A stretch of DNA of 64,000 nt from JAXMAR01 sp046350295 (GTDB lineage Bacteria > Planctomycetota > Planctomycetia > Gemmatales > Gemmataceae). Location: positions 122,723 to 186,722 of the forward strand of contig JAXMAR010000011.1 of assembly GCA_046350295.1 (NCBI GenBank), written 5' to 3'. The notes beneath the pieces were generated by a model. That model searched no databases, had not been told where the DNA came from, and saw nothing but the letters and a program-made list of their open reading frames with translations. Positions 1 through 7,439 of this stretch are shown one piece after another. Position 1 is the stretch's first letter. Each line of letters starts with the position of its first letter. Position numbers and translations under genes: made by a program.

Positions 1-141
1 CAGAACTGTACATGCGAACGGTCTCCGATGATGAATGGAAAAGATGGGACTACCGAAGAAAAATGTACCATAAGGCATGAAAACCTCAAGAAGAAAAAAA
101 AAAAGAAGAATTGCTTTTCCGAAAAGTGTGAGAATACGGAC

Positions 142-1851
142 CTATTTTCTGGATACTTTAACGAATCGGATGGCACGAAGCTCTCCGCCGCTCGCCAGCC
201 AGGCCTCCAGACGAACATTTCCAGCTGACAGGTTGATGTCCTCGAACGTGACCTGCGATTCCTCCGCCCGCCTGGCGGTTTCCTTCCCGCCGATTTTCAA
301 GTGGACAACGCCTGCAGGCGCCTTCTCAGGCAAGTGAACGCTTACCTCGAACGTGCCCGCGGCGGCGACCTTCAATTCCCAGTACCCCTGACCCGTCGGC
401 CCCCAACTCGCTTTCGGCCCGCGCCAGTCTTGCTTGGTCAGGACGACTGGGTCGGCCTCCTTGGCGCCGATGACGATGCGCGGCGGCACGACCGTGCGCG
501 TGCCGACCACATCGCGGAACCACTTCTGATACGCCGCCTTCATCTCCTGCACGACCTCGGGGGCCTTGTCGCTGATATCGTTCTGCTCGAAGGGATCGCT
601 TTCGATGTCGAAGAGGAGGAACTTCGCCGTCAGCCCGTTGAACTTGGCCTTGTCGTCCACTCCCGCCGGCTGCACCAGCCGGTACTTCTGCGAGCGAACC
701 GCGCAGGCGCGGAACAGTTGCGGCACGTCGCCGCGATGCCACTGGAAGAACAGGTTGCGCTCGGGCCAGTCCACCTTCTCCCCTTTCCAGAGGGGCGCCA
801 GGCTGACGCCGTCGATCTTCTTGCCCTCGGCCGCCTTGCCGCCGACCAGATCGAGCAATGTCGGCACGAGGTCGATGTGCGCCGCGATCTGGCTCACGTC
901 CCGATCCTCCGGCAGATGGCCCTTCCACTGCACGAAGAACGGAACGTGCGTCCCCCCTTCGAAGACGCTCCCCTTGAAGCCGCGCATGCCGGCGTTGAAG
1001 CGGGGGAAGGAGGCGCCGTTGTCGGTGAGGAAGATGACGATGGTGTCCTCCTCGAGACCGAGCTCGCGCAGCTTGGCAAGGACCTTGCCGACGTTATCGT
1101 CGATGTTGGTCACCATGCCGTAGACCTTGGCGATGTCGTCGGTCTTCGCCTTTGGGGGCAGTGGGAAGCCGACCTTGGGAAACTGGTCCGGATTGAGGTC
1201 CATCTTGCGATAGGGCGCCTCGTAGCTCTCGGGGACCTGATGGGGACTGTGCGGCGCATTGAACGGCAGATAACAGAAGAAGGGGCGGTCGCGGTTCTTG
1301 CCGATGAAGTCGAGCGCGGCTTCGGTGAACACGTCGCTGCAGTAGCCCTTGGCGTTGATTTGCTTGCCGTTGTGCTGCAAGACCGGGTCGAAGTAGCTCG
1401 AGCCGCCGGGTGGGTCGGAGGGTTGGCCGATGCCGCCGCCGCGCAGAACGAGCGTCTCCTGGAAACCATGGTCTTGCGGCCTGAGGGGATAGCAGTCGCC
1501 GAGGTGCCACTTGCCGAAGATGCCCGTGCGGTAGCCCATGGCGGCGAGGACTTCGGCGAGCGTCACCTCGTCGGGGTGCATCATGGAGCGGCCCAGGAAG
1601 GTGTCGACGACGCCGGTGCGATAGTTGTAGCGCCCCGTGAGGAGGCTGGAACGCGTCGGCGAGCAGACCGGGCAGACGTGGAACTGCTTCATGCGCACGC
1701 TCTTCTTCGCGAGCCGGTCCAGGTTCGGCGTCTTGATCTTCGGATTGCCCGTGAATCCGAGGTCGCCATAGCCCATGTCATCGGCCATGATGAGGATGAT
1801 GTTGGGCGCTCGCTTTTTCTTTTCCTCCTGCCGCGGCGACGTACGACGCAA
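142..1851 (-). CDS. Sulfatase (arylsulfatase family)
   Basis: Hydrolyses sulfate esters, probably of sulfated polysaccharides; planctomycetes carry many such enzymes, mostly exported. The protein (569 aa from a TTG at 1851) starts its catalytic domain with the metal-binding stretch ILIMADDMGYGDLG. It has the formylglycine motif CSPTR (Cys near residue 63), then KWHLG, HSPH, LTDNGA and EGGTHVPF, all in the expected order. The last ~100 residues form a beta-rich tail. A good signal peptide (VVIFLAILTCLCLASYVAA) lies just upstream at about 1895-1840 but in another frame, and its nearest ATG is in the third frame. The real start is therefore probably upstream, with one or two indels between. The gene diverges from the thioredoxin-like gene at 2001. 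Family call firm; start uncertain. Confidence 0.93.
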   Translation of the reverse strand: MRRTSPRQEEKKKRAPNIILIMADDMGYGDLGFTGNPKIKTPNLDRLAKKSVRMKQFHVCPVCSPTRSSLLTGRYNYRTGVVDTFLGRSMMHPDEVTLAEVLAAMGYRTGIFGKWHLGDCYPLRPQDHGFQETLVLRGGGIGQPSDPPGGSSYFDPVLQHNGKQINAKGYCSDVFTEAALDFIGKNRDRPFFCYLPFNAPHSPHQVPESYEAPYRKMDLNPDQFPKVGFPLPPKAKTDDIAKVYGMVTNIDDNVGKVLAKLRELGLEEDTIVIFLTDNGASFPRFNAGMRGFKGSVFEGGTHVPFFVQWKGHLPEDRDVSQIAAHIDLVPTLLDLVGGKAAEGKKIDGVSLAPLWKGEKVDWPERNLFFQWHRGDVPQLFRACAVRSQKYRLVQPAGVDDKAKFNGLTAKFLLFDIESDPFEQNDISDKAPEVVQEMKAAYQKWFRDVVGTRTVVPPRIVIGAKEADPVVLTKQDWRGPKASWGPTGQGYWELKVAAAGTFEVSVHLPEKAPAGVVHLKIGGKETARRAEESQVTFEDINLSAGNVRLEAWLASGGELRAIRFVKVSRK

Positions 1852-2000
1852 GGCAAAGACAGGTCAGGATCGCGAGGAAGATAACGACTCATGTATAGAA
1901 TCTCCATGCCGCCTTTCCTGCGGGCGGGCATTCCATGGTGGTTCCCGGCCCGGTCAGCTCAAGAACGCCTTCGTCGCACCGAAACCTGGAGGGCTTCCGG

Positions 2001-2521
2001 ATGTCTCTGGTCGCATCTCTCTTGACCGTTCTATTCGGCGGCGACGATCCCTCCGGCCCCATGGTCGGTGATAAGCTGCCGGAATTCAAGGTCGCTGACT
2101 TTCCCGGCCCCTCCGAAGGGAAGGAATTCAAGCTGGTCAAGGGCGCGAAAACAAGCCGATCCTGGTCGTCGTCGTCCACAAGATCACGCGCTGACCCTGC
2201 AACTGATGCGGCCCATCGACGACTTCACCACCAAAAGGAAGAGAAGCTCGCCACCCAGTTCGTCTGGCTCGGCGAGAAGGAAAAAATGGAAGGATATCTC
2301 AAACGCGCCCAAGGCTCATCAACATCCAGTCCCCGATGAGCATCGCCCTCGACAAGGACGGCCCGATGACCTACGGCCTCAACGACCGGGCCACCATCAC
2401 CATCCTGCTCGCGAAGGAGGGCAAGGTCGTCGCGAATTTCGCCTTCGCCGATCCGAACGCCACCAACGCGTGGCCGTGTTGCAGAAAAGCGATCCAGGCA
2501 ACAGGAAAAGCGAAGAAATAG
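2001..2521 (+). pseudogene. Thioredoxin-fold (redoxin-like) protein, frame-broken
   Basis: The ATG at 2001 follows a TGGAGGG ribosome site and opens with a short hydrophobic stretch and then GDKLPEFKVADF, the usual entry of an AhpC/TSA-redoxin domain. After about 50 codons the frame changes: KPILVVVVHKITR and LTLQLMRPIDDFTTK lie in other frames. EEKLATQFVWLGEKEKMEGYLKRAQ returns to the first frame, and SIALDKDGPMTYGLNDRATITILLAKEGKVVANF (a redoxin-style end) is again shifted. The pieces join into one protein of about 170 aa. No CxxC is visible in the joined part, so a classical thiol role is doubtful. Four shifts in 520 bases imply decay or sequence error. A terminator hairpin follows. Confidence 0.6.
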
Positions 2522-2540
2522 ACGGCGTCGGCGTCTTCGT

Positions 2541-3870
2541 TTAGCCCCGGTTCGCAGAACCGGGGCAATCCTGCCCTGAGACGGCAACTGATTCTCGCCG
2601 GCATCCGCGCGAGCGGCACAAGCATGCCGATCGTACGGTAAACCTCGATCGGCGTCCCATTCCACGTACCCCTCCGCGTCGGCCAGGACAAGAACGAAGC
2701 CGTCGGCCCACGTCGTCGAGCTGAATCGGCGCCCGCTGATCGCCAGCGGCTTTCTACCCTGCCCTCCCCCTACCTTCACGCGCGTAATCCACGCGTCCCA
2801 CCATCGGCGATCTTCCGCTCCAGCGGCGCCCGCACCACGGCGTATGGCAGTTTCGTCGCTCTTCCCCCCAAACGCCGCACCGCCCGTCCCGCGAACAGGT
2901 CGTAGGCACTGGGCGAAAACCGGATTCCCCGGTAGCAGAAACACCGGCCGGCCGCCCAGAAAGCCGATGCCCGTTGGACTGGCCGGCCGCAGCGCTGCCA
3001 TGGCCGCCGATTCTCCCAACTCCGCGAGGATGCGCGGCATAAATTCTTCCTGCCCGACCGAGGATCCCCGGAAACGAGAACGACATCCTCCGTCGACTCG
3101 GCGAGAGCGCGGCGGATCGGCTCCGCCCGTCGCGGACAAAGCTCTACCCGCACGGTGTCCACCGTCGCGCAAGCTGCCCCAACATGATCGAGTTGCTGTC
3201 GACGATCTGATACCCGCGGCCTGGCGCCCGCCGGCAATAGCTCGTCTCCCGAAACGAGGATGGCTGCGGCTTAATTCGGCGTATCACGGCGATCAGCCGC
3301 CCCGACCGACGCCAGCACGCCGAGGTCTTGCGGTCGCAGACGCCGCCCTGTCTTGAGCAGAACGGTTCCCGCTTGGATGTCCTCGCCGATGCGTCCCACG
3401 TGTCTGCCCGGCGACGCCGCTTCCCGTCACCCGGACCAGGCGCTGCCGCCGAGTTTCCTCCGTCGCGTTCTCGGCAGGAACGACGGCGTCGCTCCGGCCG
3501 GAAGCGGCAGCCGATCATGATCCGCACCGCCTCGCCTTCACGCACGGTGGCGCCCGCAGGGCGCCCGGGCGAAGGCCGACGACCTCGAAGTCGAGCGGCG
3601 AATACGCGTCGGCCCCGAAGGTTTCGGCGCCGCGCGCCGTCCATCTTGGCGATCGAAGCCGGGGACGGCACATGGAGCCGTCGCGTCCGCGCTCCAGCAC
3701 GCGGTCGATCGCGTCTCCAGAACGACCGTTTCGGCGGGGAAGCGATACCGCTCGTCCGGCAGGCGCGCTTGCGGCGTCGACCTCCGCACGCCGCGGCCAC
3801 GCATCGCATCAGCAAGCCTTCGTTCTTCGGCGCCATCGCTCCAACCCGCAATCACGCTTTCGAAATGCCG
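2541..3870 (-). pseudogene. moeA: Molybdopterin molybdenumtransferase, many frame breaks
   Basis: MoeA inserts molybdate into molybdopterin in the last step of cofactor synthesis. Along the minus strand the family's landmarks appear in order but in changing frames: VPGFDR followed by MDG near 3660, a VREGEAVRIM-like stretch near 3530, VLLKTGRRLRPQDLGVLASVG near 3330, SGDELLPAGARP near 3230, DSNSIMLGQLAR near 3185, EDVVLVSG near 3090, SVGQEEFMPRILAELGE near 3050, GRPVFLLPGNPV near 2935 and ADGFVLVLADAEGY near 2700. No single frame covers more than about a quarter of the protein. At least six indels are needed, while the flanking genes are mostly intact. The locus is either a true pseudogene or a patch of very poor sequence. 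Both boundaries are approximate. Confidence 0.75.
2544..2566. terminator. Perfect hairpin between convergent genes
   Basis: GCCCCGGTTC and its exact complement GAACCGGGGC are separated by three bases (GCA). The hairpin sits directly after the stop of the redoxin-like gene and at the 3' end of the oppositely oriented moeA. No long T-run follows. Position and symmetry suggest a bidirectional terminator. A near-identical stem (CCCCGGTTC) occurs at 4366-4387, so it may belong to a repeat family. Confidence 0.55.
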
Positions 3871-4162
3871 CGCAATCGCCGCGCAAATGCCGCGTAACGC
3901 GCATTTCTTGCAAACTCCATTTCATCCGCCCCGCTTGCCCTTGTCCACCATTCGCTGCAAGCGCAACAGCCTGAACGCCGCGCCGCGAAACGCGCGACTT
4001 TTCCTCGAGGTTGCGTTGCCATGCCTGTGTCAATCGAACTAGGCTGGAAGTGCGGAGCATTCTCCGCCAGCGGCTCATGGCGCCGAGCGGATGGTCGTCG
4101 AAAAAGCGCGACCGGAATCGGGCTTGAACGCCTGGACTTCGGACTTTTTAAGGAGACACACG

Positions 4163-4330
4163 ATGTTTCGCACCATGATGGGCCTCGTGCTCGCTGCCTG
4201 TTGCCTCACCGGCCCCTTGCCGAGCACCAGCCACCGCACCCCCTGTTGCGCCCCCACCCCGGTCGCCGCTTGGCGCCCGCCCCTGCTGCCCGACCCCCGG
4301 CGTCATCCCGCCGCCCCCGCCGATCCGCTG
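4163..4330 (+). CDS. Small exported proline-rich peptide (tentative)
   Basis: The ATG at 4163 is preceded by AAGGAG at ideal spacing and encodes MFRTMMGLVLAACCLTGPLP, a clear signal-peptide or lipoprotein-like start, followed by Pro/Ala-rich sequence. In the starting frame the reading runs on without a stop into the next gene at 4427, through a hairpin at 4366-4387. In a neighbouring frame the end reads TPGVIPPPPPIR and stops at 4330, which would put the hairpin downstream of the gene as expected. I therefore think one indel in a C-run near 4290-4300 hides the true stop. Function unknown. Confidence 0.35.
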
Positions 4331-4365
4331 ACCCGCGACGGGTTCGCATCAGGAACTTCGCCCGC

Positions 4366-4387
4366 CCCCGGTTCACGCGAACCGGGG
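4366..4387. terminator. GC-rich hairpin
   Basis: CCCCGGTTC pairs perfectly with GAACCGGGG across a four-base loop (ACGC). It lies between the small exported peptide gene and the gene starting at 4427 and shares its stem with the hairpin at 2544-2566. It is likely a terminator, with no strong U-tract. Confidence 0.45.
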
Positions 4388-4426
4388 CTGTTGGGGCCCC
4401 AGCGCGCTCGCCCCACTGGAGACGCC

Positions 4427-4837
4427 ATGAGCCGCCAATTCACGACGATCTTTCTCGCGGTGTGCCTCGCTACCCCCGCCGCCGCCGAAGCCGTCCGTTT
4501 CCACTATGCCCCCGCCGACGCTTGCGGCGCCATGGTCCAGGTCCCCCTTGCCCCAGGCGTCCTCGGCGAACGCCTGAACGGCTTCGGCTTCTTCCCCCAG
4601 CCGTTCAACGAGACCTTCAAGCCCAACCAGATCGTGACGTTCCGCCATCCCTTCACCGGCCGCAACGTCACCATCCCGCTCACCCTGCCCGTCGGCAGCA
4701 CGCCGCGCCTCGAGCACCAGAGCGACGCGGTCATCTTCAACTACGGCAGCTACACAACGACCGTCCGCTTCTTCGCCGACGGCTCCGCCGACGTCACCTA
4801 CAACAGCGGCTTCCTGCGGCCTCTCGTCGTGCAATGA
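4427..4837 (+). CDS. Hypothetical exported protein
   Basis: This is a 136-aa protein starting MSRQFTTIFLAVCLATPAAAEA, a textbook signal peptide cleaved near residue 21, so the product is exported. The ATG at 4427 follows CTGGAGACGCC, an acceptable ribosome site. The mature part is short, beta-like and rich in Thr, Phe and Asn (for example VRFFADGSADVTYNSGF near the C-terminus), with one Cys and no motif I recognise. The same frame is open upstream to 4091, but a hairpin and this signal peptide argue for the internal start. Function unknown. Confidence 0.6.
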   Translation: MSRQFTTIFLAVCLATPAAAEAVRFHYAPADACGAMVQVPLAPGVLGERLNGFGFFPQPFNETFKPNQIVTFRHPFTGRNVTIPLTLPVGSTPRLEHQSDAVIFNYGSYTTTVRFFADGSADVTYNSGFLRPLVVQ

Positions 4838-4936
4838 CGGCTTCGTCAGGGCGCATCTTCTAACCCAGCGTTGCCGCTTTCTTTGAATTGGACCGAGGCG
4901 TGTAAGTCGGGCACGTTCGAAAACGTGCCGCCACGT

Positions 4937-6196
4937 TCACTTCGCATCTACCGCGTACAGCTTCTCGAAACCGCGCAGATAAAGCCGGCCACCCGAGATC
5001 GCCGGCGACGCCGTGAAGACATCGGCGAGGGTGTTCGTCCGCGCCAGCTCGAACTTCGGGCCGGCGTTGACGATCGAGAAGGCGCCGTCGCGCGCGGTGA
5101 TGATGAGCTTGCCGTCGACGAGCACCGGCGAGGCGCGGTAACGGCTGGCGTGCAGGCGGCCTGCGTACAGTTCCTTGCCGGTCGCGGCTTCCCAGCATTG
5201 CAGGACGCCGTTCTCGCGGCACAGGTAGACGAGGCCGTCGTGGATGAGCGGGGAGGGAACGTCGGGCGAACCCTTTGCCTTGCGCCACAGTTCGCCGGAG
5301 CCGCCCGTCTTGATCAGGCCGCTCGCCCCGGGCTTCACCGCCGCCACCATCAAGCCGCGGCAGGTCGGCACGACGAGCGCATCCCTGGAAGCCGCCGGCG
5401 AGGCGATGATGCGGAATGCGTTGTGGTACTTCTCCTTCGGGTTGAGGTCGGCCAGGCGCCAGATCTCGGCGCCGTCGCTGAGGCGATGGCCGGTCGCGTA
5501 ATCGGCGCCGAGGACGACGAGCTGCGTCTCCTTGCCGTCGTTCCAGAGGCAGGGGGAGGCGTACGCCTCCATGCTCTCGTCGGTTGCGTCCGTCTTGCGC
5601 TCCACTTTCCAGGCCTCGTCGCCGGTGAGCTTGTCGAGAGCGACGACCCAGTGGCCGTTCGAGTGCTGGAGCGAGAGGTAGATGTGCTTGCCGTGAACCA
5701 CTGGCGTGGTGTGCAGGCCGTGCTGAATCTTGAAGGCGCCGTATTTCTTCTGAATGTTGACGTTCCAGACCTCCTTGCCGTCGACGGTGTAACAGGCTAC
5801 GTTGCCGCTCCCGACAAAGGCCCAGACGTGTTCGCCGTCGGTAGTGGGCGATGCCGAGGCTTCGTTGGCCTCGTCCCCCTTGATGGCGACGCGACCGCCC
5901 GTGCCGACGGTCTTCTTCCATTGCGGCTTGCCGTTCGTGCCGATGCAGAGCAGGACCTGAGCATTGCCTTCGCCGCTGGTGACAAAGATGCGGTCCCCCC
6001 AGACGACGGGCGTGGCGCCGCCGCGGCCGGGCATCTTGAACGTCCAGGCGATGTTCTTGTCGTCCCCCCAGACGAGGTTGAGCTTGGTCTCGTGCGAGAC
6101 GCCGGAGCCATCGACGCCGCGCCAGGTCGGCCAGTTCTCGGCGGCAGCGTGGGAGACGAAGAGGAGAAGAGCGCAGAGGGCAGCGAAGCGATGCAC
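4937..6196 (-). CDS. Exported PQQ-like beta-propeller protein
   Basis: A 419-aa protein with the signal peptide MHRFAALCALLLFVSHAAA and then NWPTWRGVDGSGVSHE, the usual entry of planctomycete PQQ-binding-like propellers. Repeated blade motifs can be seen, such as GKPQWKKTVG, GKEVWNVNI, GDEAWKVERK and GKELYAGRL, each a beta strand ending in a tryptophan or tyrosine dock. The length fits a propeller with no extra catalytic domain. No PQQ-dehydrogenase active site was recognised, so it is more likely a structural, binding or outer-envelope assembly protein than an alcohol dehydrogenase. It has the same family type as the protein at 39917-41374. It stands alone, convergent with the gene at 4427. 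Confidence 0.85.
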   Translation of the reverse strand: MHRFAALCALLLFVSHAAAENWPTWRGVDGSGVSHETKLNLVWGDDKNIAWTFKMPGRGGATPVVWGDRIFVTSGEGNAQVLLCIGTNGKPQWKKTVGTGGRVAIKGDEANEASASPTTDGEHVWAFVGSGNVACYTVDGKEVWNVNIQKKYGAFKIQHGLHTTPVVHGKHIYLSLQHSNGHWVVALDKLTGDEAWKVERKTDATDESMEAYASPCLWNDGKETQLVVLGADYATGHRLSDGAEIWRLADLNPKEKYHNAFRIIASPAASRDALVVPTCRGLMVAAVKPGASGLIKTGGSGELWRKAKGSPDVPSPLIHDGLVYLCRENGVLQCWEAATGKELYAGRLHASRYRASPVLVDGKLIITARDGAFSIVNAGPKFELARTNTLADVFTASPAISGGRLYLRGFEKLYAVDAK

Positions 6197-6334
6197 GGCG
6201 AAGACTCCTGAAGTCGAGCGTCGCGGCGTGAGCGCGACGGGGACGGTGTGGTGGCAGGACGCGGTTACTGTAGCGGGCGGGACGGGAAACGCAACAGGAT
6301 CGTGCAGAGTCGTTGACCGGCTTCGACATGACGC

Positions 6335-7342
6335 CTAGCGCAAGAACGCGCGGACGTCATCGAGAGTCTCAGCATTCTTGAGAAACCTTGCGAACTTGCG
6401 AAGGTCCGCCAACTCGCGTATCGCGCGGATCTTGGGCAGCAACTTTTGCCCAGGTCGCCCGAACTTGGCATCCAGAACGAGGCCGACGCCTTCCAGCAGC
6501 CCTTTGCGCTCGCCTCGCTCGAGTCCTCGCTCGAGTCCTTGTTCGAGCCCTTGTTCGAGCCCTTGTTCGAGCCCTCGCTTGTAGTCGAGACGTTCGATAC
6601 TGGTGAGCCACGGCATGTTGTTCTCCTCCTCGAATTGATGCAACTCGGCGCGGAAGCCGGCGTCCAGTTCTTCCGGCAGGGTCATGATCCAATCGATCAA
6701 ACGAAAGAGCTGGCGGACGTCCTCCTTCGACCAGCCATGCCTGTAGAGATTCTTCACCGTCTCCAGCTTGGCTTGTCGCCGCGCCGCCGGTTCGTGGCGC
6801 GTCTCGATGGCCTGGGAATGCGCAAGCACCACCGAAGCTATCGGATTGTCGCTCGCCCCCAGCGCCGTTTGCTCGCCGGCGTGATCGAGGAGCTTGGCGA
6901 TGCGGAACGTCAACTCCATCTTGCAGCCCCACTGGCTGTAGGCGAACGTCGTCGGCCTCCAGTCGGGCCGGTCGTCGCACAGGACCGCCAGGCTGACCAC
7001 CGTCTGATTATACAGTTGGCGCACGGCGACGTTGTAGTCGAACATCCGCTCCTCGAAGGCATTCTCGTATTCCCCTTGCACTTCGATGTGGATGAGCAGC
7101 CAGCGCTCCGCGCCGTCCTTGAGCCAAACCTTGAATAGCTTGTCGGCGATGCGCTTGCCCACGTTGGCTCGGCGCGCGATCTGTTGGAATTCCTTATCGA
7201 GGGCCTCGTAGCGGCGCGTCCAATCGATGTCGGCGTGGATGTCGGGAAAGAAGAATGCGAGGAAGGATTGCAGATAGCGCTGGAGGGCGTCCTTCCAGGG
7301 GCTATCGAAATCGTCGGGGGTCGTGGGCCGGCGCTTGGGCAT
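6335..7342 (-). CDS. Rpn/PD-(D/E)XK-type transposase-like nuclease
   Basis: This 335-aa protein belongs to the Rpn (recombination-promoting nuclease)/YhgA-like group common in multicopy in cyanobacteria and planctomycetes. It starts MPKRRPTTPDDFDSPWKDAL and has the PDDEXK core: RIADKLFKVWLKDGAERWLLIHIEVQGEYE, in which the IHIEVQ strand supplies the ExQ of the active site, followed by FEERMFDYN. The Asp of the core is less plain. Residues ~270-293 are a tandem run of GLEQ/GLER units encoded by a 12-base repeat. I chose the ATG at 7342 because the 24 codons upstream lack family character. Proteins of this kind cleave DNA in vitro and raise recombination in E. coli; the role here is unknown. Confidence 0.82.
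   Translation of the reverse strand: MPKRRPTTPDDFDSPWKDALQRYLQSFLAFFFPDIHADIDWTRRYEALDKEFQQIARRANVGKRIADKLFKVWLKDGAERWLLIHIEVQGEYENAFEERMFDYNVAVRQLYNQTVVSLAVLCDDRPDWRPTTFAYSQWGCKMELTFRIAKLLDHAGEQTALGASDNPIASVVLAHSQAIETRHEPAARRQAKLETVKNLYRHGWSKEDVRQLFRLIDWIMTLPEELDAGFRAELHQFEEENNMPWLTSIERLDYKRGLEQGLEQGLEQGLERGLERGERKGLLEGVGLVLDAKFGRPGQKLLPKIRAIRELADLRKFARFLKNAETLDDVRAFLR
6519..6578. repeat. 12-bp tandem repeat inside the Rpn-like gene
   Basis: There are five head-to-tail copies of a TCGAGYCCTYGY unit. In the gene frame (minus strand) they encode the four-residue units GLEQ and GLER. Unit length is a multiple of three, so copy-number change keeps the frame. Copies differ only at the Y positions, indicating recent slippage. 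Confidence 0.85.
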
Positions 7343-7439
7343 GGGCGTGCGCTCAATACTCGACCGAAGAAGGAGTGCGTTTTTTGGCTCCGGACGCCGC
7401 ACGCGAAACCGCAAGCGGGGGACGCGTGTGCGGTGGTGG

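Noticed and set aside
301..1884. Long plus-strand open frame opposite the sulfatase
   Set aside because: Composition is Arg/Ala/Val/Asp-rich without motifs, and it mirrors the clear sulfatase on the other strand. Such shadows are common in GC-rich DNA.
3809..4078. Minus-strand frame upstream of moeA as a separate gene
   Set aside because: Arg/Trp-rich composition, no ribosome site and no motif; more likely non-coding next to the broken moeA.
6519..6578. 12-bp repeats considered as a CRISPR or binding-site array
   Set aside because: They are in frame within a coding region and encode a regular GLEQ/GLER helix, with no spacers.
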